64,000 nt of DNA. Source: Lutraria lutraria. Taxonomy: Eukaryota; Mollusca; Bivalvia; Venerida; Mactridae. The translations under genes were made by a program, and so were the position numbers. The notes under the pieces are model-generated. The model was not told the origin of the DNA. It was given only the letters and a program-made list of their open reading frames with translations, and made no database searches. Positions 1 to 10,804 of the stretch are shown here, in pieces. How positions within the stretch are numbered: position 1 is the stretch's first letter; each line of letters starts with the position of its first letter. The stretch lies in the NCBI GenBank assembly GCA_964023205.1, contig OZ026847.1, positions 6,632,819-6,696,818 of the forward strand, read 5' to 3'.

Positions 1-733
1 TCATTGATAGATAACTGATAAGTCTTTGTCTGATTTTATTTTAACAAATGTTTCATTGTGTGCAAATTGTGTCCGACCGGTCAGAATGAAAACAGCGTGG
101 GGCATATTAATATAGAAATTAATGAAATAATTACGATTACAGATGATCGGGTACTGCAAAATAAACTAAAGCAGTCAAAAAACGGGACGAAATTCGTAAG
201 CAAAACAGCGAACATTAGCGTAAATCCGCAAAAAATCTTACCCAGTGTTGTACAAACTTTATTCCCTCCCTTTGTTTGTGACTAAATTCTATTCTGGCCG
301 TTCCGTGTACAAGGATATAAGTAAACCTTTCCGTATCGATCTCAAATAGCGACGATATTTTCATAAAGAAATAGAACAATTAGTAGCTAGCGTATTACGT
401 GTTCAGTTGTTGTGCCTTTTTTCTACGAAATTAAAATATTTCAAAAATGATTTCACGGATCATTGTCAACATCATATTCATGGAGTTAATAGTTTGTCAC
501 TGATTTTAGTTGACGCCGATCGACTTATCCCGGAACAGTACCGTAACCCGGTCAATATTTAGTTATGCACTCCCTTGAGCCATGTCAATGTACATGAGTA
601 GTCACTCATATCGATCTCTGATCTCTATAAGAACTTTTATTGACGAATTAATAAAACAGGTTACTTCAATTTAAGTCTTGTATTAATAAAATGATTGATA
701 CAAAGACATTTTAATAATTACTACATTATTTCA
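1..733. other. no gene seen
   Basis: AT-rich sequence. Open frames here are short and lack recognisable protein character or convincing splice context. I see no feature I can support. Confidence 0.5.
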
Positions 734-767
734 GGTACGTACGTGTATTAACAAACGTACGTACCTG
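734..767. repeat. short perfect-arm palindrome
   Basis: Inverted arms built on GTACGTAC (AGGTACGTACGTG and ACGTACGTACCT) flank a short AT-rich loop. It is a small hairpin with no assigned function. Confidence 0.6.
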
Positions 768-884
768 CAGATTATTTTCTCTGTATAGGACTTGGGTTGA
801 GCTAGAAATAAAGTCGCCATGACATCTAAATATTTTACGTCCTTTTGAGTTGCAATGAGGAGCAATACTTCATTATAAGTTTAT

Positions 885-985
885 CACCATCACCATCATC
901 ATCATCATCATTATCATCATCATCAGTAGTAGTAGCTAGTAGTAGCTAGTAGTAACTAGTAGTACTTAGTACTTGATTAGTAGTA
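885..985. repeat. trinucleotide microsatellite (CAT)n then (TAG)n-like
   Basis: A run of CAT/TCA triplets passes into a run of GTAGTAGCTAGTA-type units. It is a compound simple repeat with no coding sign. Confidence 0.85.
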
Positions 986-1658
986 CTTAATTAGCGAACT
1001 GTCATAAGTTACAAGCACAGACGTTGTTGATCATGACGCGATAAGTATAGGCCCACTGATTAGTTTTTGGTGATATCTAGTTGCATAATTTATGCCCTTC
1101 CTTCAAAAAGTTTAGACTGAATAAAAACATATAATATATATTGGTTTATGGTGAATTTCAAGACAAGACGTTTTATAATGGGCAGTTTGGATGGCCGTGA
1201 TTTATGGACGGCGTAACCAACGTGTGATTTATGTAAAGATCACGATGATGAGTACCATATTATATTATAAAATGTCCAATAGTTAAAGAGCAGCTCACAT
1301 ATACATAAATGCTTTACTGATGTATGTTGTTTCTTTTGTAACGTTATATTTAAAATATGAGCACTCCGCAATTTATCTTTTAATACTACATGTTCCTGAC
1401 ATTTTGTATTTGTAGATGATACCGTTAAACTGGGTGCCATATTGGCTCAATATGAGCCAATCTAGGGCCTATCAATGTATCCACCCATCCATCGATTTTG
1501 AAGAAATTTATATCTTTTATAAATGGTTCAGAACAACGTAGTTAAATAATATTAATGTCTTTCGTTGACCCTGACTGTGAAATTGTATGTCGCTTGCCCT
1601 GAGTGTATTGGATTTGTTGTAATGCGTATTCATTCGCGAAATAAATTTGATTGAAACG

Positions 1659-1726
1659 TAAACTGGTTCCCGTTCCATGTTGCAATGCACCAAAGGTGTA
1701 CACACAAGTCAACGGGAACCAGTTTA
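1659..1726. mobile_element. 68-bp hairpin MITE, copy 1, with 9-bp target duplication
   Basis: A very short TIR element. The left end reads TAAACTGGTTCCCGTT and the right end is its exact reverse complement (16-bp TIRs). It is flanked on both sides by ATTGAAACG (1650-1658 and 1727-1735), a perfect 9-bp target-site duplication. The second copy is at 5063-5133. It carries no coding capacity, so it must be moved by a transposase encoded elsewhere. Nine-bp duplications are typical of Mutator-like elements, but that assignment is inference. Confidence 0.85.
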
Positions 1727-2764
1727 ATTGAAACGATACGTAATAGTTACCTCCCTTGAAAATTGGGCCTTAATTTTAATTAACGGAAGAAGATACTGAA
1801 TGGAATATTAATACGTGTTTCTTATAAGCATTACGTTGATTGGTCACTATCATGTGATAATATATGGAGTTTAATAAATGTTATGCTTGGGTCAAATTAA
1901 AACCGGTGACAGGTCATGCATATACCCCTCTATGAAGATTGGACAAACATGTAGATTTTCCTTCATACGTGGAGAAGATGCTGGCTCTTTTCAGCACCGA
2001 TTAGAGTTAATTTGTTGCACAGTGCCGTATAGGGCTTACCATAGTCTCTGTTCGGCATCACCTTACGAATCTAGAGCTTATATGTAAGCGATATTCGGCG
2101 TAAGTTCTATTCTCTATTCGGTACAACATCGCATTGGTGTGCATGACTCTCATATGTCACTAATATGATAAACGATAGTATATATTAATTAATGAACTAT
2201 AAAACTTAACTATGGCTTGATGTCCTTCTATAAGCAACTTTTTTCCAGGACTGATTTACAAGTGTTGTCAAAGAGGACTTGAAGACAACGCTATGGAACA
2301 ATAAATAACAATGTCTATATTATACTACAAAGTATTGCGGTCCTGCAAACCGTTGTTTCGGCACATAAATATCACCCGTTACCGAATGCCTTTGGTTTGA
2401 ACTGGATGTCCGACAATTGAGTTTTGTTTTTGATTTGTTTCAATATTTTCTAATTTTAAGATGACTACTTTTATTTCTTTTATTTAACACAAACTTCAAA
2501 TTTTGAGGAGACCAGTGTTGTACAAAGTAAGCCGCAGTACGTTGTCTTGTTCTGAAAATAAAATAAAACAACCTACATGTATTAGATTACTTTATAATGA
2601 AAATACTACAGAAAATCGTGTCATTATGTCTCTTAAGTTTCTTAATTATACTTCATAATTTATTTTCATCTAATAATATATCTAAATCAAAGTACTGAAA
2701 TACACATGGAAACTGCACTTACATAGACTCGCACTAGTTGCAAGGCGGATGTAGCAAACGTAAT

Positions 2765-2850
2765 AATTTGGTCCACATCAAAATTCATGCGCACCGAGAA
2801 AGTGTCCGCTATGGAAAGCTGAACTATCATTCAGTTTCCAAAAATGTAGT
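2765..2850 (+). repeat. interspersed repeat with RRASEGYG-type frame, diverged copy
   Basis: Shares the block beginning TTGGTC...AAAATTCATGCG with 31740-31900 (+) and with the reverse complement of 21533-21678. The copies translate to related peptides: IHAHRESVRYGKLNYHSVSK here, HARRASEGYGRLNYRS at 31.8 kb and HGRRASEGYGDLNSRSVSK at 21.6 kb. Family unknown. Confidence 0.6.
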
Positions 2851-3487
2851 GCATTATTGTATTAAGTGGTAAGTACATCATTCAGGTTTCCTCTGTTGTC
2901 TGTCCGATAAACCATTGTCCTGGGTACTAGTATATACCCAATGGTATTATAATAAGAGCATACTTGACATTAGTATATTTCAAAGTTTCTTGTTCCTAAT
3001 CTATGAAGGAGTCTACTTATTCATGAACACCCTTTTCACGAATAAAGGTATTTGTGTCTGGTTCCATGCTCATGAAAATAGAGTAGGTAGCTTGAACGTG
3101 TGTGGAAAGGTTAAAAGGCGAGAAAAAAGGTGTACTGTTCCTCGGATCTATAAGAAAATCTTGGGTCCCGAGGAAAATTGTGTACGTCGGGTAACCAGAA
3201 ACGAATAATACTTTAGGCCTAACTAATGTCCCACTACGCATGTTTGTTTATTTGTAATTGATGTGTTCAGGAGCGACATATGGTACTCAACCCCGGAGAA
3301 TTTTCGAAATAAACTCGAAACCTTAGCTCGACCCTATACTTTGAGATACAGAATACAGAATACTTACTGGCGAATAGATTAACCAAACAAAGATGTGGCT
3401 GGTCCATTTTCATGTCCTACATTGTTAATGCTCCATCCGTTACAACATTGTATAGCTGTCAGAGCGCCGAAATCAATTGAACTGTAA

Positions 3488-3612
3488 ATATAGTTAAAGT
3501 ATTATAGCATTAAGATTCATGTAGTTAATATATTGTAGCATTGAGATAGTTATAATATATTATAGCATTGATATAGTTAATGTATTATATAATAGCATTG
3601 ATATAGTTAATA
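3488..3612. repeat. AT-rich tandem repeat, about 5 units
   Basis: Repeats of a unit like ATAGTTAATATATTATAGCATTG, about 24 to 28 bp long, imperfect. Confidence 0.7.
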
Positions 3613-4580
3613 ATTATATTATTAGCACCAAAATATAAAATTAAAAAGGACATTTTATACTGAGTAGTATTTGTTTGTCAATTTATCGTCATAAACAATA
3701 CCATTGATTTGTAAACATATCGTGAGTTTATGAATTTCTGGTATACTATATGTGGGTCAGTATAAAGGAGTGTATACTTTTATCTTTACATCAGTGAACA
3801 TATGTTTCCGTGAAAGGTCACAGATTGAATGGTCTTGACATTGTTATATTAATATCCACATACATAAGCCGGTCATGACGTCACTACCTTTATTATCGTA
3901 TATCGTTAATTAGTACCTAACGCCCTAAACCATGCATTTATATACACGTAATAGCCTGTTTGCAACACTAATTTGTATATTCATTTCTGTTCCAGCGTGA
4001 AGTCGATCTTACTAATGTTACCAGCATAACATTTTTGCTTATGTCTATTCACGAATCTCTCGAAAAATCAGCTCGCGACAGCTTATGAAAATTTGACCAA
4101 AAAATATCGAGTTTCCTTCAATACTTATTGTAAAGAAGTTGCCTGGTTATACTATTTTCCAGGACAATTTTGAGGTGAATCAACCGCCGTATATAACTAA
4201 AAAATTGTTGGAAAGAATGAAGTTAAACCCAAATGAATAAATCAAATAACTGGCGGAGAAGGAAATGTCTTAAATGCAGTGTCTCCAACCATGTCGTCAC
4301 AAAGAACATACTTATGCACGCTTAGGGTTTGACAACACGAATCCGAGATCCGTAAATTCTATAACCATCTCCCTACTTTACATCACGTTTTGTGAAACTT
4401 CTGATTAGGCTAGTCAAGTCTTATCTTCAGTTCCTTGACCAAAAACTTTGGGTAGATAGGACGTTGGTCTTTTTATTTGTACTTTTTTCTATACAGATTA
4501 TGTGTCAGGGTAACCGTAAACTGGGCTATTTTGTCTTGCATGCCTAACCCGTGACTATATGATGTTTGAAAAATACTTAC

Positions 4581-5788
4581 TTGAAGTGTGTGAGATTTCC
4601 GCATACACCTGGTATAGCAATACCCATACATTGGAACTGATAGGTATCTATACATGTACCATGGTATATTGACTTGCAGGCAAGAGTGTTGGATGGTGGA
4701 GGTGTGACCTCTTCAAATAAAAATAGGTACAGTCAGTTAGCCTTTATATTCAATGTATTCATTAAAGGGTCTTCGTGGTCAAGTGGTGATGGTATCTGAT
4801 AAGCAATCAGTAGCGCCTCATCGCTGTGGCTCCGAGTCCCTTCCGCGCCTAGACATTTCACATGCGAGGTAAATAGTCATGGCTGTTTGCACGATTTATT
4901 AATTCCCTCGTAAAAAATTATTATTGTTCATAGTTTGGGGTATTATGTCGTATTAACAACCAGGGTAATTAATTTGTCAACTCTTTCAGGTTTTACAGTA
5001 GAGGAAGACCTCAGACCTACACATGGGTAAAACCAAAAACATTCCGTAAACAAGCTGGACAGTAAACTGGTTCCCGTTCCATGTTGCAGTGCACCAAAGG
5101 CTTTGTACACACAAGTCAACGGGAACCAGTTTAGCTGGACAGTCTCATTGAATGCGAAATTTGTCTGAGAGCTAATGTTTTCTTATCGGAGACCATTTTA
5201 GTTCGACCATTAAGGTCCCAATGTATTTCCATTAAAATCATGATATTAGCTTTTAAGTATAATTGTTAAAGAATGACCTTTCAGAGAAATCCGAATTAAA
5301 TTTAAATGCGTTATCTGACCTATTAAGACTTCAATATATCACAACTTCTATAAATGCTCTGAACTAGAATTTTACTCAGAATTGTCATGTATTAAATATA
5401 TGGTATTCACCAGTGACACATCCGTGATACTTAACGAAATGTGATAAACGTATAGTCAGTGAAAGTCAAATGGACATTGCGTGGTATAATAAAATATCAA
5501 CAAATATTAACACACCACAACACCACATATAAATATTATGTAGTTCTAATTAAAACTTTGTTAATTTTTTATCACAACAGTTGAACAAGTAACACCACAA
5601 GCTCTTTACAGAATCGGTGTACGTGTGTTTAACATAATCACTAGCTTAACACCATAAACAACATTATCTGTATTGAATATGGTTTTAGTAACAACTGATA
5701 TATATTTTTTATACTCACGTCTTTCAACTGGTACACAGAAGACAACACCAAATAACGTCCCTATAAACAATCCTAGAATATGTCTCAT
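4581..5788 (-). CDS. candidate secreted-protein gene, first two exons (weak)
   Basis: Read on the minus strand. Exon 1 (5788 down to 5719) begins with ATG and encodes a signal-peptide-like leader, MRHILGLFIGTLFGVVFC, followed by VPVER. It ends at a good donor (GTGAGT). Exon 2 (4636 down to 4581) sits between a CAG acceptor and a GTAAGT donor and stays open in the matching phase, giving a short Cys-containing segment (YGYCYTRC). No later exon could be joined with confidence; the exon-like frame at 3379-3481 does not match in phase directly. I do not recognise a family. The acceptor of exon 2 lacks a clear pyrimidine tract, so chance is a real alternative. Confidence 0.25.
4766..4870 (+). mobile_element. 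tRNA-derived SINE fragment (probable)
   Basis: GTGGTCAAGTGGTGATGG resembles a tRNA A box. GGCTCCGAGTCCC about 50 bp later resembles a B box. It lacks a complete cloverleaf, so it is more likely a decayed SINE head than a tRNA gene. Confidence 0.4.
5063..5133. mobile_element. 71-bp hairpin MITE, copy 2, with 9-bp target duplication
   Basis: Same element as 1659-1726, with a 3-base length difference in the loop. It has identical 16-bp TIRs and its own, different target duplication GCTGGACAG (5054-5062 and 5134-5142). The different flanks show independent transposition rather than segmental copying. Confidence 0.85.
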
Positions 5789-5897
5789 TTTAAGAGAGGT
5801 AGTTTACGTCTTCCCTGAGTCGTTGAAATACGAAAGAAAGACGATTTTAAAGAAAGATAAGGTAAGCTGTAAGTTTTACTGGTATTCACCAATTTAG

Positions 5898-6910
5898 GTC
5901 ACTTTTAAATACTGATATAGAAACTTGGCTTATCTCTTACCCTCTCTGATCACTGTGGCCATGACGTCACGTAAAAAAAAGAACCCGGTTGGAGAAAGGA
6001 ACTTCGCTGCCTTGGTGGTTACAGCAACTCAATGGAGTGAACGTCCCTTAAATACCAGTATACCCCGATTCCGCCTACGAACTATATGATCATTATAGAA
6101 TATCTGAAAATGGAGTGGTGTTAATTTTCTTGACATCGGTTAGATCTTTACAAGAATGAGCGATAGTTGAGCGTGCTACGCCACTGAATGACAGTCACAG
6201 GAATGTGACGTGCACTAACTTGTAAATTAGATAACCATTCGTGGTAGTAAATAAATATCTAGTATAACTGAGATAGTTAAAATGACACAAGCTATGGTCT
6301 ATATTCCAAGGACGTGTGTTTGATTATTTGTCAAATGTATAGATCAGCTTAAAACTAACATTATTTGTTTCAGTTATGTACACGGCAGACAGGAAGCATA
6401 ACCGGCTATCACGGGCAACATATTCTTACTGGTTCACATCCTGCCTACTTCCTCCCTTTGGGTACTAAGTATGAATCAGAAAATTTCTTGTTAAAGGCGT
6501 TTAAGATATTTTTTCAGAGATTCTGTAACAAAACTGATACATCATTGGTGTTTTTCACTTACTCGACCGTGGGTGCAAAACAATGCGTGTTAGCCTTTGA
6601 AATTGTTGTGTTGTCCCTGTTCATGAGTAAACACTGGCCATTTACTATTTGGGTTACTGTTTGACCTTTAACCAAATGTTTTAAGATCACGTTGTACTGT
6701 ATAATCATTTGGTAATTTAGTATGCGGGAACTGAATTGGTGTCAGTAAGTTATATACAGGATAATCAATGATTAATCATATTTTTATCATGCTTTTGTAT
6801 GAAATGGAATAAATGGAATAATATCTTAATTAAATGTTAAATTTCTTAAACATCAGAAAAATGAAGTGTTAAAAAAGTCAATAAAGACTTAACGCAATGA
6901 CTTCAACACA
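5898..6910. other. no gene seen
   Basis: One open frame at 6365-6664 (+, 99 codons) follows a TTTCAG, but its peptide has no recognisable domain and no splice partner was found. Treated as chance. Confidence 0.4.
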
Positions 6911-7256
6911 AAGCCGGTTCGATTGGTCAAACGGAAGAGCTTCCGGAAGAGGCAGAGCTCTTCCAAACTGTTCGATTGGTTGTCTTCTAATTTTAGAAGC
7001 TCTTCTATCTATTCCGCCCGATGGTAGAAGAGGTGGAAGAGATATTAGCCACATGACAAAACAGCATTGTTTACAATGTCAGAGTGCGCATTAGTTTATC
7101 CATATGGTTCAAAGAATATTAGTTTGACGGGTAGTCCTAGTTATACCTAATATTTCGATACAGACATTTCGGGTGCGGTTGTGTTCGATTGGGTTTCTCT
7201 TCTAAGTTATTCTAGCTGGCCTATTCTCTTCTATCGAGAGTCCAATCGAACCGGCC
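6911..7256. mobile_element. TIR element, about 345 bp
   Basis: Left end GCCGGTTCGATTGG and right end CCAATCGAACCGGC are exact inverted repeats. The interior has several GGAAGAG/CTCTTC blocks. No target-site duplication is evident. Non-autonomous. Confidence 0.6.
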
Positions 7257-7864
7257 TACTACGATTATATATCAACACAACTACAAGCAATGTCAAAGCG
7301 CTGCTAATCTTATAAAGCCAAAGCAGGTAGATTATAACATCTACGCAGACATGAAACTTAAAAAATATTTATGTGGATCAAATCCGGAGTCCATTGACCA
7401 AAAAAAAATCGTAAACACATATAGCTTCGCCCCCACAGGCAATGAAAATAGCAGTGATATGAAACTTCATGCTGTACAGTATGCCACAATGGTACATATA
7501 AAATTTTCATTGAGCAAGGCATCGCATACAGTCCTGATACAGTTACACAAATAAAATATTTCTGTTTTCCCGTCGAATTAGGCTACTGCTGATACAAATC
7601 AAGTTGAAGTAGTCAATATTAATTTACTTTACAAATATTGCAATACGGGATGGAAACCGTACGATACGTATTGCATTATGAACGTATTGCAATATACTGG
7701 TATTATCACGCATCACTAGTTTATTTTATATATTTATAGTTTGAAGTATCAAGGATAAAATTTGACACACACCATTCTCAATGTTTACTTTAATATTTAT
7801 TTTATTATTGTTTTGGTTCGATTAGCAAAATCTAACTTTGTAAGAAGTACAAAATGTATAATGT

Positions 7865-8072
7865 TATACCCATATAAGCACTCGATTTCGTGATTTTTAT
7901 ACGTTTACAGACGTTATCTTTCAATTTCACACAAGGTGTATTTTATACACTCAATAAGGGAAAAAATGAAGATTTTTCTTTCGACAGATTTGCGTTGTTT
8001 GATGTGTGAAATTGAAAGATAACGTCTGTAAACGTATAAAAATCACGGAATCGAGTGCCTATGGTTATGCCA
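7865..8072. repeat. fold-back element with ~60-bp arms
   Basis: Arms running from near CACTCGATT to TTTCACAC at the left, and from GTGTGAAATTG to AATCGAGTG at the right, are near-perfect inverted repeats around an ~85-bp loop. It is a probable non-autonomous DNA transposon. Borders are approximate. Confidence 0.75.
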
Positions 8073-8616
8073 TAGCTAGGTAAATACCATTCATAGGTCT
8101 TAGGATATAATTTGCTTTTTAATATGAATGTGAAATAACATTTGGTCATGATCGAGATTTGTATTAAAAAATATACATGCATATGTCCTAATCTTATTTA
8201 AATACACTAAATAGTGTAAATATATTGGCCATGAAGCCTTGAGAAGTTATCGATTTACAAACACAATCAAGTACGTATACAAAAAATCGGAAACTAAATC
8301 TCTGACTGAAATAAATAAAAATGGGAGTCATTTTCAGACATTATTTAAACTACAGAATTAACACTTGACGACTTAATATTTTGATCCTATGGTCAATAGT
8401 GTTTCCTAGTATGTGGCCGGATATTAAATGTTTCATAGCAACTGTCGTGTATTTTACCCCTTAATTAATCGAAGTATTGGTTATATGGATAATTTTATAA
8501 TATCATTAGTGGTGCCAAGGAAGAGGAAGTATTGTAACACAGTTAGGGAAATTTATTTATCGATCAGTTATTTAACGACGTATTCGACATCTATTGTCAT
8601 TTAGGGCCGCCACCGA

Positions 8617-9122
8617 CAGAGAAAGAGAGAGAGGGGGAGAGAGGGGGGAGAGAGGGGGGAGAGAGAGAGGGGGAGAGAGAGAGGGGAGAGAGAGAGAGAG
8701 AGAGGGGGGGAGAGAGAGAGAGGGGGAGAGAGAGAGGGGGAGAGAGAGGGGAGAGAGAGATGGGGGTGAGAGAGAGAGAGGGGAGAGAGAGATGGGGGTG
8801 AGAGAGAGAGGGGGGAGGGAGAGAGGGGGAGAGAGAGAGGGGGAGAGAGAGAGATGGGGGAGAGAGAGGGGGGGAGAGAGAGGGGGGGAGAGAGAGAGAG
8901 AGGGGGGGGAGAGGGGGGGGAGAGGGAGAGGGAGAGAGAGAGGGGGAGAGAGAGAGAGAGGGGGGGGAGAGAGAGAGAGAGAGAAGGGGGGAGAGAGAGA
9001 GAGAGAGGGGGGGGGAGAGAGAGAGGGGGAGAGAGAGAGAGGGGGGGAGAGGGGGAGAGAGAGAGATGGGGAGAGAGAGAGAGAGAGAGGGGGGGGAGGG
9101 GGGGGGGAGAGAGAGAGGGGGG
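8617..9122. repeat. (GA)n/(GGGA)n polypurine tract, ~505 bp
   Basis: Almost pure purine on the plus strand, alternating GAGA runs with G runs of 4 to 9. Long open frames on both strands (Arg/Glu/Gly-rich on plus, Ser/Pro/Leu-rich on minus) are by-products of the simple repeat. Confidence 0.95.
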
Positions 9123-9129
9123 GACAATC

Positions 9130-10150
9130 GGACATTTATATCCCTATATTTTTTCCTGGTTCTTTATCGTAATCACTGCAAAGCATCGATACACACCTCA
9201 CCTGTTTTAGATTGGTTATCGGAATCGTGCCTATTTTATACTCACCCTTTTTAATAAGTATGGATGGCTTATTTGATTAAAGGGTGGTAACTCGGTCAGA
9301 GTTTTACAAAACAAGTAATAAGCTAAAATGCATTAAATAATTACAGGTTTGTGATAGTAAAAAATATACAGAGTTTTGTCATGTTTTTTAGTATAAATTT
9401 ATATTTTTTGTTTTTATTGATATTGTCGGCATTTTTTTCGGAAAACATGCCATCATGTTTGAACAACACCCCAGCAGCTGTAGCTTTTTCTTAGAATGAA
9501 TTGAATCGAAGTATTCCACAATTGATATATAATTATCAATGTCAAAACCTACTATTAACGATATTTAAATAATGAAATCTATATTCAATTGAAATGTTGT
9601 AGTGACTTACACTCATTCTGATAAAATTGACGCTGATAATAATCGATCCATTTATGGCCACCAATACTTAGAATAAACACTCCTAATGTAATACCTGACA
9701 TTATGAAAACTGCCCGCAGAGTGCATTGAGCTAGCGATGTTTGCAGTCGGAATTTTCTTTGGCAATTAATGCGATAAATATTTTACGACACTTATCACTT
9801 TAGCTTACATTTAATCGTTTATAGGACTTGAGTTCATCGTGAATTAATATATAAATATGTATTGATTTGGATACAACTCTGTTGCGAATGGTGTCTTTAA
9901 TCTTGAATCATAGAATAGAATAGAATCATAGAAAAAGGATTACCATATTGATCAGGTAAACTATCTATCATATTTTTATGGTATTTTATTTCATACTAGG
10001 TGTTCACAGGTACTTATATTAATGTTAATACTATTCGTACTTGGTTTTCGTAATATGTGATACTTTATAATGATTCTCTCTAGAGGCAAACTTTCTGTAC
10101 GCACATGTAGTTAAGTAATGTAGCTTTGAATCGTTAGACTCACAAATTTG
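9130..10150. other. no gene seen
   Basis: AT-rich sequence with frequent stops in all frames and no recognisable repeat borders. Confidence 0.5.
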
Positions 10151-10155
10151 TTATA

Positions 10156-10330
10156 TAGTCAAACCTGTGAACAAAGGTCACCTTTAGGAAAAACAAAATA
10201 TGGGTTTTATTGACAGATGGCATTTCGATGATCATTTTGTTCTAAAAAATCAATGTCAATTTATAAAACAATGACCTTTGTTAACAGCGTGACCTTTATT
10301 CGGAGGATGCTGATAACACAGGTTTGAATG
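10156..10330. mobile_element. ~175-bp TA-flanked MITE (CAAACCTGTG family), copy 1
   Basis: The ends TCAAACCTGTG and CACAGGTTTGA are inverted, with TA on each side. The interior contains ACCTTTGTTAACAGCGTGACCTT-type motifs. Related copies are at 17906-18086 and 18263-19592. The latter has grown a tandem array from the internal motif. The TA flanks suggest a Tc1/mariner-superfamily mover (inference). Confidence 0.7.
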
Positions 10331-10423
10331 TATCTTGATGTACGACATGTATGTATTTATTAAACATGCAATATTGTCTAGAAGGTTAGAAAATGTCATG
10401 CATACGGTTTCTTGATAGCGACG

Positions 10424-10800
10424 TGATTAGGGAGGAGGTGTAGGGGCAGACACAGGTAACTGTATCATGAATAGATTATAAAAATATGAAAAAAAAAAAA
10501 ATTATTATTATATTAATTAATATAAAATAATAATAAATATTTTTTTTTTTTTTTTTTTCATATTTTTATAATCTATTCACGATACAGTTACCTGTGGGGG
10601 CAGAGCGTCGGACTCCTAACTCGGAAGTTACGGGTTCGAATCCGGTCAGTAGTGGAATTTGACCGGAGCCTTCAGACAAACCTTCTGTCGGCGCGAGTAC
10701 TGGTCAGAATCCAGGAAGCAGTTATCGAGAGTAGTTAATATAAGTTGTAAGAACTTACTCTACAATTGATGTAAAATAAATAAGTTTAAAGTCCCATTAG
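10424..10800 (+). mobile_element. tRNA-derived SINE split by a MITE
   Basis: Joining the flanks across the insertion at 10451-10596 gives a tRNA-like head: GTAGGGGCAGAGCG (A-box region), an anticodon-like loop CTCCTAAC and GGGTTCGAATCC (B box). This looks like an Arg-type tRNA and is followed by ~180 bp of unrelated tail. The 3' border is approximate. A true tRNA gene is unlikely because of the tail and the interrupted head. Confidence 0.55.
10451..10596. mobile_element. 146-bp palindromic MITE with 8-bp target duplication, copy A
   Basis: Starts CACAGGTAACTGTATCATG and ends with its inverse; the whole element folds into one long AT-rich hairpin with A and T runs near the centre. It is flanked by GGGGCAGA on both sides (10443-10450 and 10597-10604). 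The 8-bp duplication fits a hAT-type mover (inference). The second copy is at 57841-57996. Confidence 0.85.
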
Positions 10801-10804
10801 CTTT

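Larger units (their letters stand above)
1740..4570. other. no firm gene; repeat remnants
   Basis: This stretch holds a copy of an interspersed repeat (2765-2850), a short AT-rich tandem repeat (3488-3612) and an exon-like minus-strand frame at 3379-3481. That frame follows an ATATTTACAG acceptor and ends in TAA. Nothing here can be assigned to a known gene. Confidence 0.4.

Noticed and set aside
58..285. 75-codon plus-strand frame
   Set aside because: No recognisable domain, splice partner or upstream context.
2915..3241. Overlapping 97-codon plus and 74-codon minus frames
   Set aside because: No domain on either strand and no splice partners; the underlying DNA looks like an interspersed repeat.
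8572..9254. Arg/Glu/Gly-rich and Ser/Pro/Leu-rich frames up to 192 codons
   Set aside because: Translation of a GA simple repeat in several frames.
10605..10650. tRNA-Arg-like sequence
   Set aside because: The head is interrupted by a MITE and followed by a SINE-type tail; no complete acceptor stem was found.
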